Shown here in pieces: positions 7,022 through 15,258 of a stretch of DNA of 35,688 nucleotides. The notes beneath the pieces are model-generated. The model searched no databases, had not been told where the DNA came from, and worked only from the letters and a program-made list of their open reading frames with translations. The DNA lies in the NCBI GenBank assembly GCA_037444165.1, contig JBBIMX010000021.1, positions 1 through 35,688 of the forward strand, written 5' to 3'. Origin of the DNA: CALIBK01 sp037444165 (GTDB taxonomy: Bacteria; Desulfobacterota; BSN033; UBA1163). Position 1 is the first letter of the stretch. Every line of letters starts with the position of its first letter. The position numbers were made by a program, and so were the translations under genes.

Positions 7022-8376
7022 CTCTCCCTCCTTTCTATTTTTTTCGCTTCCTTGATCCAGATCTTGAGTTTTGCCTTTCTGGGAATGGGTTGATTAGGAT
7101 ACTTCGCTTTGAGTTTTTGATAAAGAGGGTCTGGCTCTTCTTCGCTTAGCGCGAAAATCGAATCGATCCCAACCCCTTCCAATCGCATTACATGATTGAT
7201 CCCCATTCCTTTGAGCTGAGCCAATTTCGCCTTTCTAATCCAGAGCTCGAGCTCCTCTTTTGGAACGGAGAGCCTCAAGGCAAATTCTTTCCGTTCGATT
7301 TCCGATTTGGTTTTTTCCACCAAATCCTCAAGGCTTAAGATTCCTGCCTTTGGAAGCTCGCTTTGATATTTTGGATCAATCCAGTAGGCCTCTTGGAGGC
7401 GAGGGTAAAAAGAATCGACCGTCTTTGAATCGATGGCATGAAACATAAGGATATAGAAGCAGGCCCAAAAGAGGGGGGTCAAGATTCTTATTAGAACTGG
7501 GCTCTTCCTTTCTTGACGAAGCCGATAGGTGGATTCCTCCCATCCCCTTCCATATCTGAGGAGAGAGAGGAAGTTGACCATCACATAGACTTCGATGGTA
7601 AATGGAGGGAACCCTAAGAAACCTGCCAGGGGCATTTCAAATCCTTTTAACTCTTCAAAGAATGGAACCGTATAGACCCATTTCGAACGAGACCAGTAGT
7701 TCCAGAATTCCCAGAGAAGGCCGCAGATCAGTCCTGACAGGAGAAGAAGATAAATCTTTTGGGGTTTTCCTTCTTCAAGATCCCTCAGGAGAGACCTTCC
7801 TCCTGAGCGGTAAAGAAAAGGTTCTAAGAGAAAGGTAAACGAGACCCATATCAAAGGGAAAAAGTATTTTGGATAGATCAAGGAGGAGAGAAGGGAGAAG
7901 ACCCCGAGGAGGGTGAGAGTCAGGTGCCCTTTCGAGGAGAGTCTCCTCTTCTTGATAGAAGCATTTTTAAAGAGGCCAAGGGTCTCCAAGAGTTCTGTTG
8001 TTTCGAAGAGACCTAAAAGGACGGTCCCGTAAGCCACAAAATATCCCATCCATCGTTCTACTCGTGAAGGAGGAAGGGTGATGTAATACCAATTTTCAAG
8101 GGAAAGGTTTGCCGCCTCAAAGATCAACCAGATGAAGACCGACCAGGGAATGAGAAGAAAGAATTCTTTTGTCCGATCCCTCAAGAGGGAATTCCCTTTT
8201 AAAGCATAGATGAGCGCATCGAGGATAAAGATGTAGGACCACCAGGCAAAGCAATAGAACCAACTATAAAAAGGATTTACCTTTTTAAAAAGGAGAAATT
8301 CGGATAGGACAAGGACAAGGATGCCGACCGTTCCGTAGAGAGGAAAACCCTTTCTTCTCATTTCCTTTTTATCCAC
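7018..8376 (-). CDS. Multi-pass membrane protein with C-terminal DUF4332-like helix-hairpin-helix domain
   Basis: This is a 452-residue protein. Roughly residues 1-325 carry about nine or ten hydrophobic helices rich in Trp, Tyr and Phe, including two similar segments (WLIFEAANLSLENWYYI and LLWEFWNYWSRSKWVY) that suggest an internal duplication. The last 110 residues are soluble and helical, with GILSLEDLVEKT and LKGMGINHVMRLEGVGIDSI, resembling the helix-hairpin-helix DUF4332 domain. The function of neither part is known. The GTG start overlaps livF by 8 bases and the stop overlaps the next gene by 4. It therefore appears to belong to the liv operon, which is unusual. An ATG at residue 6 is an alternative start. 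Confidence 0.65.
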   Translation of the reverse strand: MDKKEMRRKGFPLYGTVGILVLVLSEFLLFKKVNPFYSWFYCFAWWSYIFILDALIYALKGNSLLRDRTKEFFLLIPWSVFIWLIFEAANLSLENWYYITLPPSRVERWMGYFVAYGTVLLGLFETTELLETLGLFKNASIKKRRLSSKGHLTLTLLGVFSLLSSLIYPKYFFPLIWVSFTFLLEPFLYRSGGRSLLRDLEEGKPQKIYLLLLSGLICGLLWEFWNYWSRSKWVYTVPFFEELKGFEMPLAGFLGFPPFTIEVYVMVNFLSLLRYGRGWEESTYRLRQERKSPVLIRILTPLFWACFYILMFHAIDSKTVDSFYPRLQEAYWIDPKYQSELPKAGILSLEDLVEKTKSEIERKEFALRLSVPKEELELWIRKAKLAQLKGMGINHVMRLEGVGIDSIFALSEEEPDPLYQKLKAKYPNQPIPRKAKLKIWIKEAKKIERRER

Positions 8377-9073
8377 CCAAATAGAGGCGTTTTACCTCTT
8401 CATTTTGAAGAAGGCCCTCTCCCGTATCTTCCAGCCTGTTTACCCCCAGATCCAAGACATAAGCCCGATGGGCCAGACGGAGGGCTTTTCTTGCATTCTG
8501 CTCTACAATGATGAAGGTGACCCCTTGTTGATTGATGAAATCGATTTCCCGATAGACCTGGTCGATCACCTTAGGGGCGAGGCCCAGCGAGGGTTCATCC
8601 AAAAGGATCAGTTTGGGTTTGATCATCGTCGTCCGGGCTAAGGCGAGGATCTGCTTTTCACCCCCTGATAGGGAGCCGGCCTTTACTCTTTTTTTCTCTT
8701 CCAAGAGGGGATAATGGTGAAATACCTCCTCAATGGCCTTCTTCATTTTGGATAGATCCCTGAGTGGAGTGGCCCCCATTTCCAGATTTTCCATGACAGA
8801 AAGGGAAGGGAAGATATTCCTTCCTTGCGGGATATAGGCAATTCCCAATCCTACTTTTTCTTCCGGTTCTTTTTGAGAGATCTCCTGACCCATAAATTGA
8901 ATGCTTCCTCGATAAGGTTTGATTAACCCGAAGATACTCTTAAGTAGGGTAGACTTTCCTGATCCATTGGGGCCGATGATGCAAACCACTTCCTGATGGG
9001 CAACTCGAAGGGAGACCCCGTGGAGAACTTCCATCTTTCCATATCCGGAATAGAGTTCCGAGACGTCTAACAT
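8369..9073 (-). CDS. livF: Branched-chain amino acid-type ABC importer, ATP-binding protein LivF
   Basis: This is one of the two ATPases of a high-affinity importer of the Leu/Ile/Val type. It has 234 residues, the usual LivF length. Walker A is GPNGSGKST (34-42), with YIPQGRNIFPSLSVMENL as the Q-loop region typical of LivF, signature LSGGEKQ and Walker B LILLDEPSLGLAP. It acts at the inner face of the membrane with LivG, LivH and LivM. It lies 10 bases after livG. Homologous systems also carry aromatic compounds, urea or short acids, so the substrate is not certain. Confidence 0.93.
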   Translation of the reverse strand: MLDVSELYSGYGKMEVLHGVSLRVAHQEVVCIIGPNGSGKSTLLKSIFGLIKPYRGSIQFMGQEISQKEPEEKVGLGIAYIPQGRNIFPSLSVMENLEMGATPLRDLSKMKKAIEEVFHHYPLLEEKKRVKAGSLSGGEKQILALARTTMIKPKLILLDEPSLGLAPKVIDQVYREIDFINQQGVTFIIVEQNARKALRLAHRAYVLDLGVNRLEDTGEGLLQNEEVKRLYLGG

Positions 9074-9083
9074 TCAGGTTTCT

Positions 9084-9833
9084 TTAGGCTCCAAGATAGG
9101 CTTCAATGACACGGGGATCGTTCTGGATCTTAGGAGGGGTTCCTTCCGAAATCTTCTCTCCATGATCCAGGACAAAAACCCAATCGCAACATTCGATAAT
9201 CACATCCATATTATGTTCAATAATAAAAAAGGTCTTCCCGAGCTCTCTCATTTTTAGGATCAAATCCATGATCTTTCGAATCATCAAAGGATTGATCCCA
9301 GCCGTAGGCTCATCGAGAAGAATCATCTCCGGGTCAGCCATTAAGAGTCGGATCATTTCTAACAGCCTTTGCTGCCCATAAGAAAGGTTCTCCGCCAATT
9401 CGTCCTTCAGAGAGGAGAGGCCAACCCCTTCAAGAAGGGAGAGGGCCTTTTCCACATTTCTTTTTTCCTCGAACCTTATTTTTTGCCTCTGGAGGAAAAG
9501 GATCCAGAGCCTTTCTCCTTTCTGTCTCTGTGGGGCGAGGAGGAGATTTTCGAGCACGGTCATCTTCGGAAATAGACGAGAAAGTTGAAACGTTCGAATC
9601 ATCCCGCGATGGGCGATCTCATGAGGGGGAAAACCATCAATCCTTTCTCTCCTAAAAAAAATCTCTCCTCGATCAAGTTGAATAAAGCCGGTGATCAAAT
9701 TAAAGAGGGTGGTTTTCCCTGAGCCATTGGGGCCGATGAGGCCTGTAATTTTATTCTTCTCCACGGTTGCGGAAAAATTGGAGACGGCTCGAATCCCTCC
9801 GAAAGCCTTACTGATCCCTCTTAGCTCAAGCAT
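9084..9833 (-). CDS. livG: Branched-chain amino acid-type ABC importer, ATP-binding protein LivG
   Basis: This second ATPase of the importer has 249 residues. Walker A is GPNGSGKTT (34-42). The family-typical stretch GMIRTFQLSRLFPKMTVLENLL follows, then the signature LSYGQQRLLEMIRLL, Walker B MILLDEPTAGINP and the conserved FFIIEHNMDVI. The ATG overlaps the end of livM by 13 bases, indicating translational coupling. LivG normally contains the insert seen here between Walker A and the signature (about residues 106-125). Confidence 0.93.
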   Translation of the reverse strand: MLELRGISKAFGGIRAVSNFSATVEKNKITGLIGPNGSGKTTLFNLITGFIQLDRGEIFFRRERIDGFPPHEIAHRGMIRTFQLSRLFPKMTVLENLLLAPQRQKGERLWILFLQRQKIRFEEKRNVEKALSLLEGVGLSSLKDELAENLSYGQQRLLEMIRLLMADPEMILLDEPTAGINPLMIRKIMDLILKMRELGKTFFIIEHNMDVIIECCDWVFVLDHGEKISEGTPPKIQNDPRVIEAYLGA

Positions 9834-10708
9834 CCATGTTCCCTCCGTTCTTTGATAAGACCTTCTGGTCGAAAGCGCATCATTAAAATGAGGAGAGACC
9901 CGAAGATCATCTGTTGCAGGGGCGCAAGATATCGACTGTACTCGGGTGGAAGTCTAAGGAAACGAAGAGATTCCTGAAAAAAGATCAGAAGGATGGCTCC
10001 TAATATGGGTCCCCACTCCGTTCCTTTCCCCCCCAGAACCACGATGAGAAGGACAAGAACCGTTTCAATGATCGTAAAATCATTGGGACTGATGAAGGTG
10101 GTATAATGCCCCCAGAGAACCCCTGCCAGACCAGCAAAAATAGATCCCACGACAAAGGATTTGATTCTAAATCGATAGACGTTTTTCCCTAATGCCTCTG
10201 CAGCGATCTCATCCTCCCGGATCCCTTTAAGAACCCTTCCAAAAGGACTTCGAATGATTCCTCTGAGGATAAGAAAGGTGAGGGTGGCAAATCCAAGGGT
10301 CAGCAGAAGATATTGAGGAAGCGTAGCGAATCGGATGGAAAGGAGTTTTGGTTTTGGGATCCCAGGGAGTCCCATCGGACCTTTTGTCAGCCAAACCTCA
10401 TTCTGAAAGGCCATTCGAATGATTTCTCCGAAACCGAGGGTGGCGATTCCAAAGAAATCTCCCCGGAGCCTCAAGCTTGGAAGACTGAGGAGAAATCCCG
10501 AAACCCCTGACAGGAATAAGGCCATCAAAAGGCTTATTTCAAAAGGGAAATGATGGAGGGTGAGGAGGGCAGAGGTATAGGCTCCGATTCCAAAGAAGGC
10601 CACATGACCAAAGTTAAAGAGACCTGTATATCCGACCTCCAGATTTAGACTCAAGGCGAAGATGATGTAGATCAGACTCATGATACAGAGGTGAAGAAAG
10701 AGATCCAT
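9821..10708 (-). CDS. livM: Branched-chain amino acid-type ABC importer, permease LivM
   Basis: This 295-residue polytopic permease has about eight hydrophobic segments. The LivM hallmarks are visible: NLEVGYTGLFNFGHVAFFGIGAYTSALL near the N-terminus, the coupling region FGRVLKGIREDEIAAEALGKNVYRFRIKSF, and the FVVGSIFAGLAGVLWG and LLIVVLGGKGTEWGPILGA helices. It pairs with LivH to form the channel. It starts 3 bases after the livH stop and overlaps livG at its end. Confidence 0.93.
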   Translation of the reverse strand: MDLFLHLCIMSLIYIIFALSLNLEVGYTGLFNFGHVAFFGIGAYTSALLTLHHFPFEISLLMALFLSGVSGFLLSLPSLRLRGDFFGIATLGFGEIIRMAFQNEVWLTKGPMGLPGIPKPKLLSIRFATLPQYLLLTLGFATLTFLILRGIIRSPFGRVLKGIREDEIAAEALGKNVYRFRIKSFVVGSIFAGLAGVLWGHYTTFISPNDFTIIETVLVLLIVVLGGKGTEWGPILGAILLIFFQESLRFLRLPPEYSRYLAPLQQMIFGSLLILMMRFRPEGLIKERREHGCLS

Positions 10709-10711
10709 TCC

Positions 10712-11578
10712 TCACTCCTTAGACGAAAAGACTGCCGAAGAACGAGATAGAAGCATCACCACCATGATCCCAAAGGCAATGGCATCCTTGTATCCGGGAG
10801 AGAGAATCCATATGCTTATATTTTCTGCAAGTCCGATGACCATTCCACCGAAAAGAGCTCCCCAAAGATTCCCCACTCCCCCTAAAAGAGTGGCAGCAAA
10901 GGCCTTGACCAGATTGATCAATCCCATTCCTGGATGAAGATTGGTATCGAGGGCCAAAAGAACTCCTCCCAATCCTGCCAAAGAGGAGGCAATGACCCAA
11001 GTCCATTGAATGGTCCGATCTGAAGGGATTCCCATCACTCGAGCCAACTCCAGGTCATCGGAGATGGCCCGCATCGATTTGCCCATTCTCGATTTATAGA
11101 AGAAGAGATAGAGAAGAAAGATACAGAGGATTGAGACCACCATGATCGCTACCTGATTCGAAGTGATACTCATCCCGAGGAATTTCATTCCTTTTTTAAT
11201 CTCCAGCCCATAGGTCCTTATTTCCGCTCCCCAGAAGAGTTGGGCTCCGTTCCTTAATAAAAAAGAGAGGCCTAAGGAGGTGATGAGGAGGGTGAGACGG
11301 TTCGCCTTTCTCAGAGGTTTAAAGATCAAACGGTCTGATCCTAACCCGAGAAGGACGGTCAAGAAGAGGGCGGGAAGGAGGGCGAAAGGGAGAGGAAGAT
11401 TCAAGGGCCTCTGCATCAGGAAATATAGAAAATAGGCTCCCCACATGATGAGTTCCCCGTGAGCGAAATTAACAAAATTCAAAACCCCATAGATCAGGGT
11501 CAATCCCATTGCAAAAAGGGAATAGATACAGCCAGCCAGAATCCCATTAAGGATCGTTTGAAGAAGAAACGAGCTCAT
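10712..11578 (-). CDS. livH: Branched-chain amino acid-type ABC importer, permease LivH
   Basis: This encodes the partner permease, 288 residues. The N-terminal signature GCIYSLFAMGLTLIYGVLNF is followed by the NFAHGELIMWGAYFLYFL segment, the coupling loop KSRMGKSMRAISDDLELARVMGIP and the C-terminal FAATLLGGVGNLWGALFGG. The ATG at 11578 (MSSFLLQTILNG) is chosen; an in-frame TTG at 11599 lies inside the terminator-like hairpin downstream of livK and is less likely. No strong ribosome site precedes the ATG. Confidence 0.92.
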   Translation of the reverse strand: MSSFLLQTILNGILAGCIYSLFAMGLTLIYGVLNFVNFAHGELIMWGAYFLYFLMQRPLNLPLPFALLPALFLTVLLGLGSDRLIFKPLRKANRLTLLITSLGLSFLLRNGAQLFWGAEIRTYGLEIKKGMKFLGMSITSNQVAIMVVSILCIFLLYLFFYKSRMGKSMRAISDDLELARVMGIPSDRTIQWTWVIASSLAGLGGVLLALDTNLHPGMGLINLVKAFAATLLGGVGNLWGALFGGMVIGLAENISIWILSPGYKDAIAFGIMVVMLLSRSSAVFSSKE

Positions 11579-11583
11579 CGGGT

Positions 11584-11627
11584 GAAAATAAAAGGACAAG
11601 CCCCCATGAGGATTGAGGGACTTGTCC
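11584..11627 (-). terminator. Intrinsic terminator/attenuator between livK and livH
   Basis: Read on the minus strand, GGACAAG (11627-11621) pairs with CTTGTCC (11600-11594), extended by CCC/GGG inside the stem. The tract TTTTATTTTC follows directly. It lies 24 bases after the livK stop and just before livH, so it could let most transcripts end after the binding-protein gene while a fraction read into the transporter genes. Confidence 0.7.
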
Positions 11628-11650
11628 CCAGGGTCTTTTAGAGATCAAAT

Positions 11651-12769
11651 TTATTTTTTCTTATAATCCACAATTTGGCCGTCTTTGATCGTCCAGACTC
11701 CATATTCACTGCCAACCCCTCGGTCCTGATCAAAGGTCTTATCTCCTGTCACTCCACGATAACCCTTTGCTACTTCAAAAAGGGCTTTACGAATCCCTTC
11801 TGAGGTATAACCCCCTTTTTCGATGGCTTTGGCTGTAAGGTAGACCATATCATAATTATACTCTGCGAAGATGGGAATCTTTTCATCTCCATACTTTTTC
11901 TTCCACGCCGCTCGAAACGCTTTATATTCCTTCGTTTCCTGAGAGAAGACAGGATAGGTGCCAATGATTCCCTCAACCGCTTTTCCAGCCAGTTCCACCA
12001 GTTTTGGCGATTTAGCCGCAGAGCCACAGATCCACTGGACTTTAATATTCATTTCGTAGGCCTGTTTAAACATCACCGCCCCTTCTTTGATGTAGGTTAG
12101 ATTGACGACCGCTTTTGGATTTCCCTTGATCGCCCGGATCAGCTCCGTCCGATAATCGGTCTTTCCTTCATCGTACGGGATTTCATCCATCACATGCCCC
12201 CCTGCCTTCTTGAAGTTTTCAACGAAGACATTTTTTAACCCCATCCCCCAATCATTGTTGACATACATCACCGGGACTTCTTTATAGTTTAATTGGAGGC
12301 AGAGATCAGAGATGCCTTTCCCCTGGAGAACATCAGAAGGAAAGACCCTAAAGATATATTCTCCTGCCTTCGTAAGACCGGGCGCTGCTCCTTCGGCCGA
12401 AATCATGACCACCTTGTTCTCCTGGGCTACCGGAGCAGCGGCCATGAAATTGGAACTTGCAGCAGGTCCAAAAATGACAGGGACTCTGTCCACGGTAATC
12501 AATTTTCGGACCGCCGTGACACAATCCTTTGGCGTGCTTTTATTATCTTCATAGATGATTTCAATCTTTCGACCCTTAATCCCGCCTGAGGCATTGATCT
12601 CTTCCACAGCCAGATCGACCGCCTTCTTGAACCCCTCACCATAAACGGCAATGCTTCCCGAGAGAGCAAAGGCGGCTCCAATCTTGTACGTCTCCTGGGC
12701 ATAAGAATAGGAAAAGGAAAAAGCAAAGAGGATAAAGATGAGTGGATAGATGATTTTTCTCATGACCAA
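11651..12769 (-). CDS. livK: Periplasmic substrate-binding protein of branched-chain amino acid-type ABC importer
   Basis: This is a 372-residue type I periplasmic binding protein (leucine/isoleucine/valine-binding family). A signal peptide covers about residues 1-25 (MRKIIYPLIFILFAFSFSYSYAQ), so the mature protein is exported. The family N-terminal block YKIGAAFALSGSIAVYGEGFKKAVDLAVEEINASGGIKGRKIEIIYEDNKS is clear, as are IFGPAASSNFMAAAPVAQE and the later YDEGKTDYRTELIRAIK region. It binds the ligand outside and delivers it to LivHM. It is the first gene of the leftward operon, with a promoter just upstream and AAGGAGG before the ATG. The ligand is not proven. Confidence 0.93.
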   Translation of the reverse strand: MVMRKIIYPLIFILFAFSFSYSYAQETYKIGAAFALSGSIAVYGEGFKKAVDLAVEEINASGGIKGRKIEIIYEDNKSTPKDCVTAVRKLITVDRVPVIFGPAASSNFMAAAPVAQENKVVMISAEGAAPGLTKAGEYIFRVFPSDVLQGKGISDLCLQLNYKEVPVMYVNNDWGMGLKNVFVENFKKAGGHVMDEIPYDEGKTDYRTELIRAIKGNPKAVVNLTYIKEGAVMFKQAYEMNIKVQWICGSAAKSPKLVELAGKAVEGIIGTYPVFSQETKEYKAFRAAWKKKYGDEKIPIFAEYNYDMVYLTAKAIEKGGYTSEGIRKALFEVAKGYRGVTGDKTFDQDRGVGSEYGVWTIKDGQIVDYKKK

Positions 12770-12796
12770 CCTCCTTCAATATAAGAATAGGATATT

Positions 12797-12823
12797 TTTA
12801 TAAGATGAGAGAGGTTGTGTCAA
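12797..12823 (-). promoter_or_regulatory. Promoter of the liv operon
   Basis: On the minus strand, TTGACA (12823-12818) is followed after 15 bases by TATAAA (12802-12797); a 17-base reading gives TAAAAA. An AAGGAGG ribosome site and the livK ATG follow. The promoter lies between livK and the family B element at 12844-12984. Confidence 0.6.
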
Positions 12824-12835
12824 TAGAGAAAGGCT

Positions 12836-12992
12836 TCCTTTTTGTAATCCCTCACTGAAGTAACGATCTCTACAGACCATTTAAGGTAGCCGCACCTCCG
12901 ACCGAGTCGGATCCGCCTCTGGCGGAATGAGTTTTTCCAATACCCCTTTAGGGCTTATTCCCACATCTCCGAGTGAGGGATTACTCCTTTTT
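12836..12992. mobile_element. Repeat family B, copy 2 (mosaic) with perfect 8-bp direct repeats
   Basis: The element occupies 12844-12984 (141 bp). Its ends are GTAATCCCTCACTGAAG and GAGTGAGGGATTAC, and a perfect direct repeat TCCTTTTT flanks it (12836-12843 and 12985-12992). The right half (CCCTTTAGGGCTTATTC) matches other B copies, but the middle is different. It carries two compact perfect hairpins, CCGAC-CGA-GTCGG and TCCGCC-TCT-GGCGGA, so part of the body was replaced or inserted. The right-hand direct repeat includes the first two bases of the TAA stop complement of the neighbouring oxidoreductase gene. Confidence 0.82.
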
Positions 12993-15081
12993 ATGAAGAG
13001 GATTTATAAATCCGGCAGGGAACAGCCCTTAGACTTGTGGATCCAAGGAGAGGTTCATAAGGAGGATCATTGCTGGTCAGGATATTGAGGTTTGACTCTT
13101 TCCACCCCGAGAGTTCGAGGTCTTTCCGCTCTGGAAACCACCACCCAAAGCTGAGGATGACGACTTTAGGGTGGATCTCAGGATCCAGCCTTGCTTTCTG
13201 TTTAATGAATCCCCTCTTTGTTTCAATCACTATCCACTCCCCATCATGAATTTCATATTGGGAGGCCGTCTCTGGATGAATCAAAACGAGGGGTTCTGGA
13301 GAATGTTTCCTTAGGGAGGGAATGTTCCGATAAGCGGAGTGGAAAAAATAAGGGTCTTTTGAAGAGGTAAAAAGCAGAGGATAAGAAGAGGTTTCTTCTG
13401 AGACGAGAAGTTCCCATTCAGGGGGATCCTGATAGGAGGGAAGGTGAGGGAATCCCCATTCCTTAATTTGCTCGGAGTAGATCTCCACTTTTCCTGAAGG
13501 GGTACGGAATCCGTTCTTCTCATAGCTTCGATAGGTCCAGTTTCCCCTCAATATTCCCAGGGATTTAAACTCCTCATAGTTCAGTCCTGCAGGTTTAAGA
13601 ATCTCATCCAGACAATCTCTTATCTCCTTCCAAAAGAATTCGGAATATCCCAGTCGTTTTCCCAGTTCGTTCAAGATCTTTGAGTCAGGCCAGCACTCAC
13701 CCTTAGGCTCCACAATCTTCGGGCGAGCCAGAATGAACCCGTGAGGAAGGCCGAGATGACCAATATCGTCGAATTCGAAGTGGGTTGCAGCGGGTAAGAT
13801 CAGATCAGCGAGTTGGGCTGTAGGGGTTAAAAAAATCTCTGAAACGGCCAGAAACTCAAGTTTTTTTAGAGCCTCAAAGGTCTCGCGAGCATTGGCATAG
13901 CTTAGCAGGGGGTTGCCCCCTTGAATATACATCATCCGGATCGGGTAAGGTTTTTCAGTAAGAATGGCTTTTATGATCTTCTGGGATGGGACGAAGCCCA
14001 TCATCGTGGCAAGCCTGAATTCGGGGGTCAAGATTTTCTCTTTTTTGTCTAAAAATGTTTTACTTAACACGAGATCTCCGAGTCGAAGGATGGGAGGGGC
14101 GGGACGATTCACATTCCCACCAGGGATCTCTAAGTTTCCGGTGATGGCCATCAGGATCAGAATGGCCCTTGCGGAATGAAAACTGTTGATCGTATGTTCG
14201 ATGGCATTGCCCCACTGGATGGAAGTCGGCTTGGTTTTCCCGATAAGATGCGAAGCCTCGAGGATCTGTTCTTTCGGAAGCCAGGTCGTTTCTGAGATAC
14301 GGTCTAAATCAAAGGACTGGAGATGATCTTTCAACTCCTCAAACCCTTTCGTCCAATGGTGGACGAAGTCGTGATCGTAGAGTCCCTCATCGATCAGAAC
14401 CTTGAGAATTCCTAAGGCCAGGGCCAAATCTGTTCCAGGCTTCACTCGGAGCCAAAGATGGGCTCTCGAGGCCAATCCTGTTTTTCTTGGGTCAATGACG
14501 ATCAGTTTCGTTCCATTCTTCAAGGCCCGGAGGAGTTGAGAACCGATGATCCCTTCCTCATTGGTCTGAAGGAGATTACTTCCCCATAGGACGACACAGG
14601 CCGGCGAATGATCGTAATCAGGGACCGGGAAGAATCCACAGGTCAGATGGGAGGCCGTTTCTCTGGGCATATGGCAGACATTTCCCGGAGTGGAGAGATT
14701 GGGGACACGAAGAAGATTGGCCAATCGTAGGAGGAGGAAGAGTTCGAGACCCTTTGGAGTCCCCTGAGCAAAGGCAATGGATTGGGGGCCTTCCGATTCG
14801 ATCGCCTTCTTAATTTTTTCCGAAAGGATCGCTAAAGCCTCATCCCATGAGATTCTTTCCCATTCTCCTTCACCTCTTGCTCCCTTCCTTTTCATTGGAT
14901 AGAGCAAGCGGTCCGGATGATCGAGCCTTTCGATCTGGGCGATTCCTTTTGCACATAGGGTTCCTCTATTGAGGGGGGATTCAGGATCCCCTTCAATCTT
15001 AACAATCCTACCTTCCTCCACATGCACTAAGATCCCACAGCCTCCATGATCCATTCTCGCGCAAAAGGTTTTATAGATCAT
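12991..15081 (-). CDS. Molybdopterin-dependent oxidoreductase (DMSO reductase family) with atypical Fe-S motif
   Basis: This encodes 696 residues of a bis-molybdopterin (Mo or W) enzyme. No signal peptide or twin-arginine motif is seen, so it is cytoplasmic. The N-terminal cluster domain has C7, C15 and C43 (CAKG) but Asp11 where the second ligand of CxxCxxxC normally lies (CARMDHGGC). GNVCHMPRE supplies Cys136 as the probable metal ligand. The remaining domains follow the family order (VVLWGSNLLQTNEEG, VIDPRKTGLASRAHLWLRVKPGTD, GNLEIPGGNV), with a molybdopterin-dinucleotide binding domain at the C-terminus (YPLLFTSSKDPYFFHSAYRN). The substrate is unknown; no electron-transfer subunit is adjacent. 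The ATG has GGAGAGG upstream. The stop touches a family B insertion. Confidence 0.85.
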   Translation of the reverse strand: MIYKTFCARMDHGGCGILVHVEEGRIVKIEGDPESPLNRGTLCAKGIAQIERLDHPDRLLYPMKRKGARGEGEWERISWDEALAILSEKIKKAIESEGPQSIAFAQGTPKGLELFLLLRLANLLRVPNLSTPGNVCHMPRETASHLTCGFFPVPDYDHSPACVVLWGSNLLQTNEEGIIGSQLLRALKNGTKLIVIDPRKTGLASRAHLWLRVKPGTDLALALGILKVLIDEGLYDHDFVHHWTKGFEELKDHLQSFDLDRISETTWLPKEQILEASHLIGKTKPTSIQWGNAIEHTINSFHSARAILILMAITGNLEIPGGNVNRPAPPILRLGDLVLSKTFLDKKEKILTPEFRLATMMGFVPSQKIIKAILTEKPYPIRMMYIQGGNPLLSYANARETFEALKKLEFLAVSEIFLTPTAQLADLILPAATHFEFDDIGHLGLPHGFILARPKIVEPKGECWPDSKILNELGKRLGYSEFFWKEIRDCLDEILKPAGLNYEEFKSLGILRGNWTYRSYEKNGFRTPSGKVEIYSEQIKEWGFPHLPSYQDPPEWELLVSEETSSYPLLFTSSKDPYFFHSAYRNIPSLRKHSPEPLVLIHPETASQYEIHDGEWIVIETKRGFIKQKARLDPEIHPKVVILSFGWWFPERKDLELSGWKESNLNILTSNDPPYEPLLGSTSLRAVPCRIYKSSS

Positions 15082-15145
15082 TTTAAACCTCTCCTTCCAT
15101 TTCTAACACGCCATTTCTCTGATGACAAGCCTTTCCACCCGATTT

Positions 15146-15184
15146 GTAATCCATCACTCAGGGGGTAGGGAATAAGCCTGATTT
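15146..15184. repeat. Solitary half of a family B repeat
   Basis: The stretch starting GTAATCCATCACTCAG and running through GGGAATAAGCCTG matches the left half of the B copy at 34072. The rest of the element is missing. It lies in the 177-base region between the divergent oxidoreductase and ACT genes, just before the ACT promoter. Confidence 0.6.
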
Positions 15185-15191
15185 CCCTTTC

Positions 15192-15220
15192 TTGACCTTT
15201 GGAGGAGGATCTGCTATCCT
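15192..15220 (+). promoter_or_regulatory. Promoter of the tandem-ACT gene
   Basis: TTGACC (15192-15197) and TATCCT (15215-15220) are 17 bases apart. The expected start is about 30 bases before the ATG at 15259, which has an AAGGAG-type ribosome site. Confidence 0.55.
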
Positions 15221-15258
15221 TTGATCTAAATTGATAATAGAAGCAAGGAGAAAGAGGA

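Noticed and set aside
12991..15081. Selenocysteine in the molybdopterin oxidoreductase
   Set aside because: The metal ligand position is Cys136 in GNVCHMPRE and the frame has no internal TGA.
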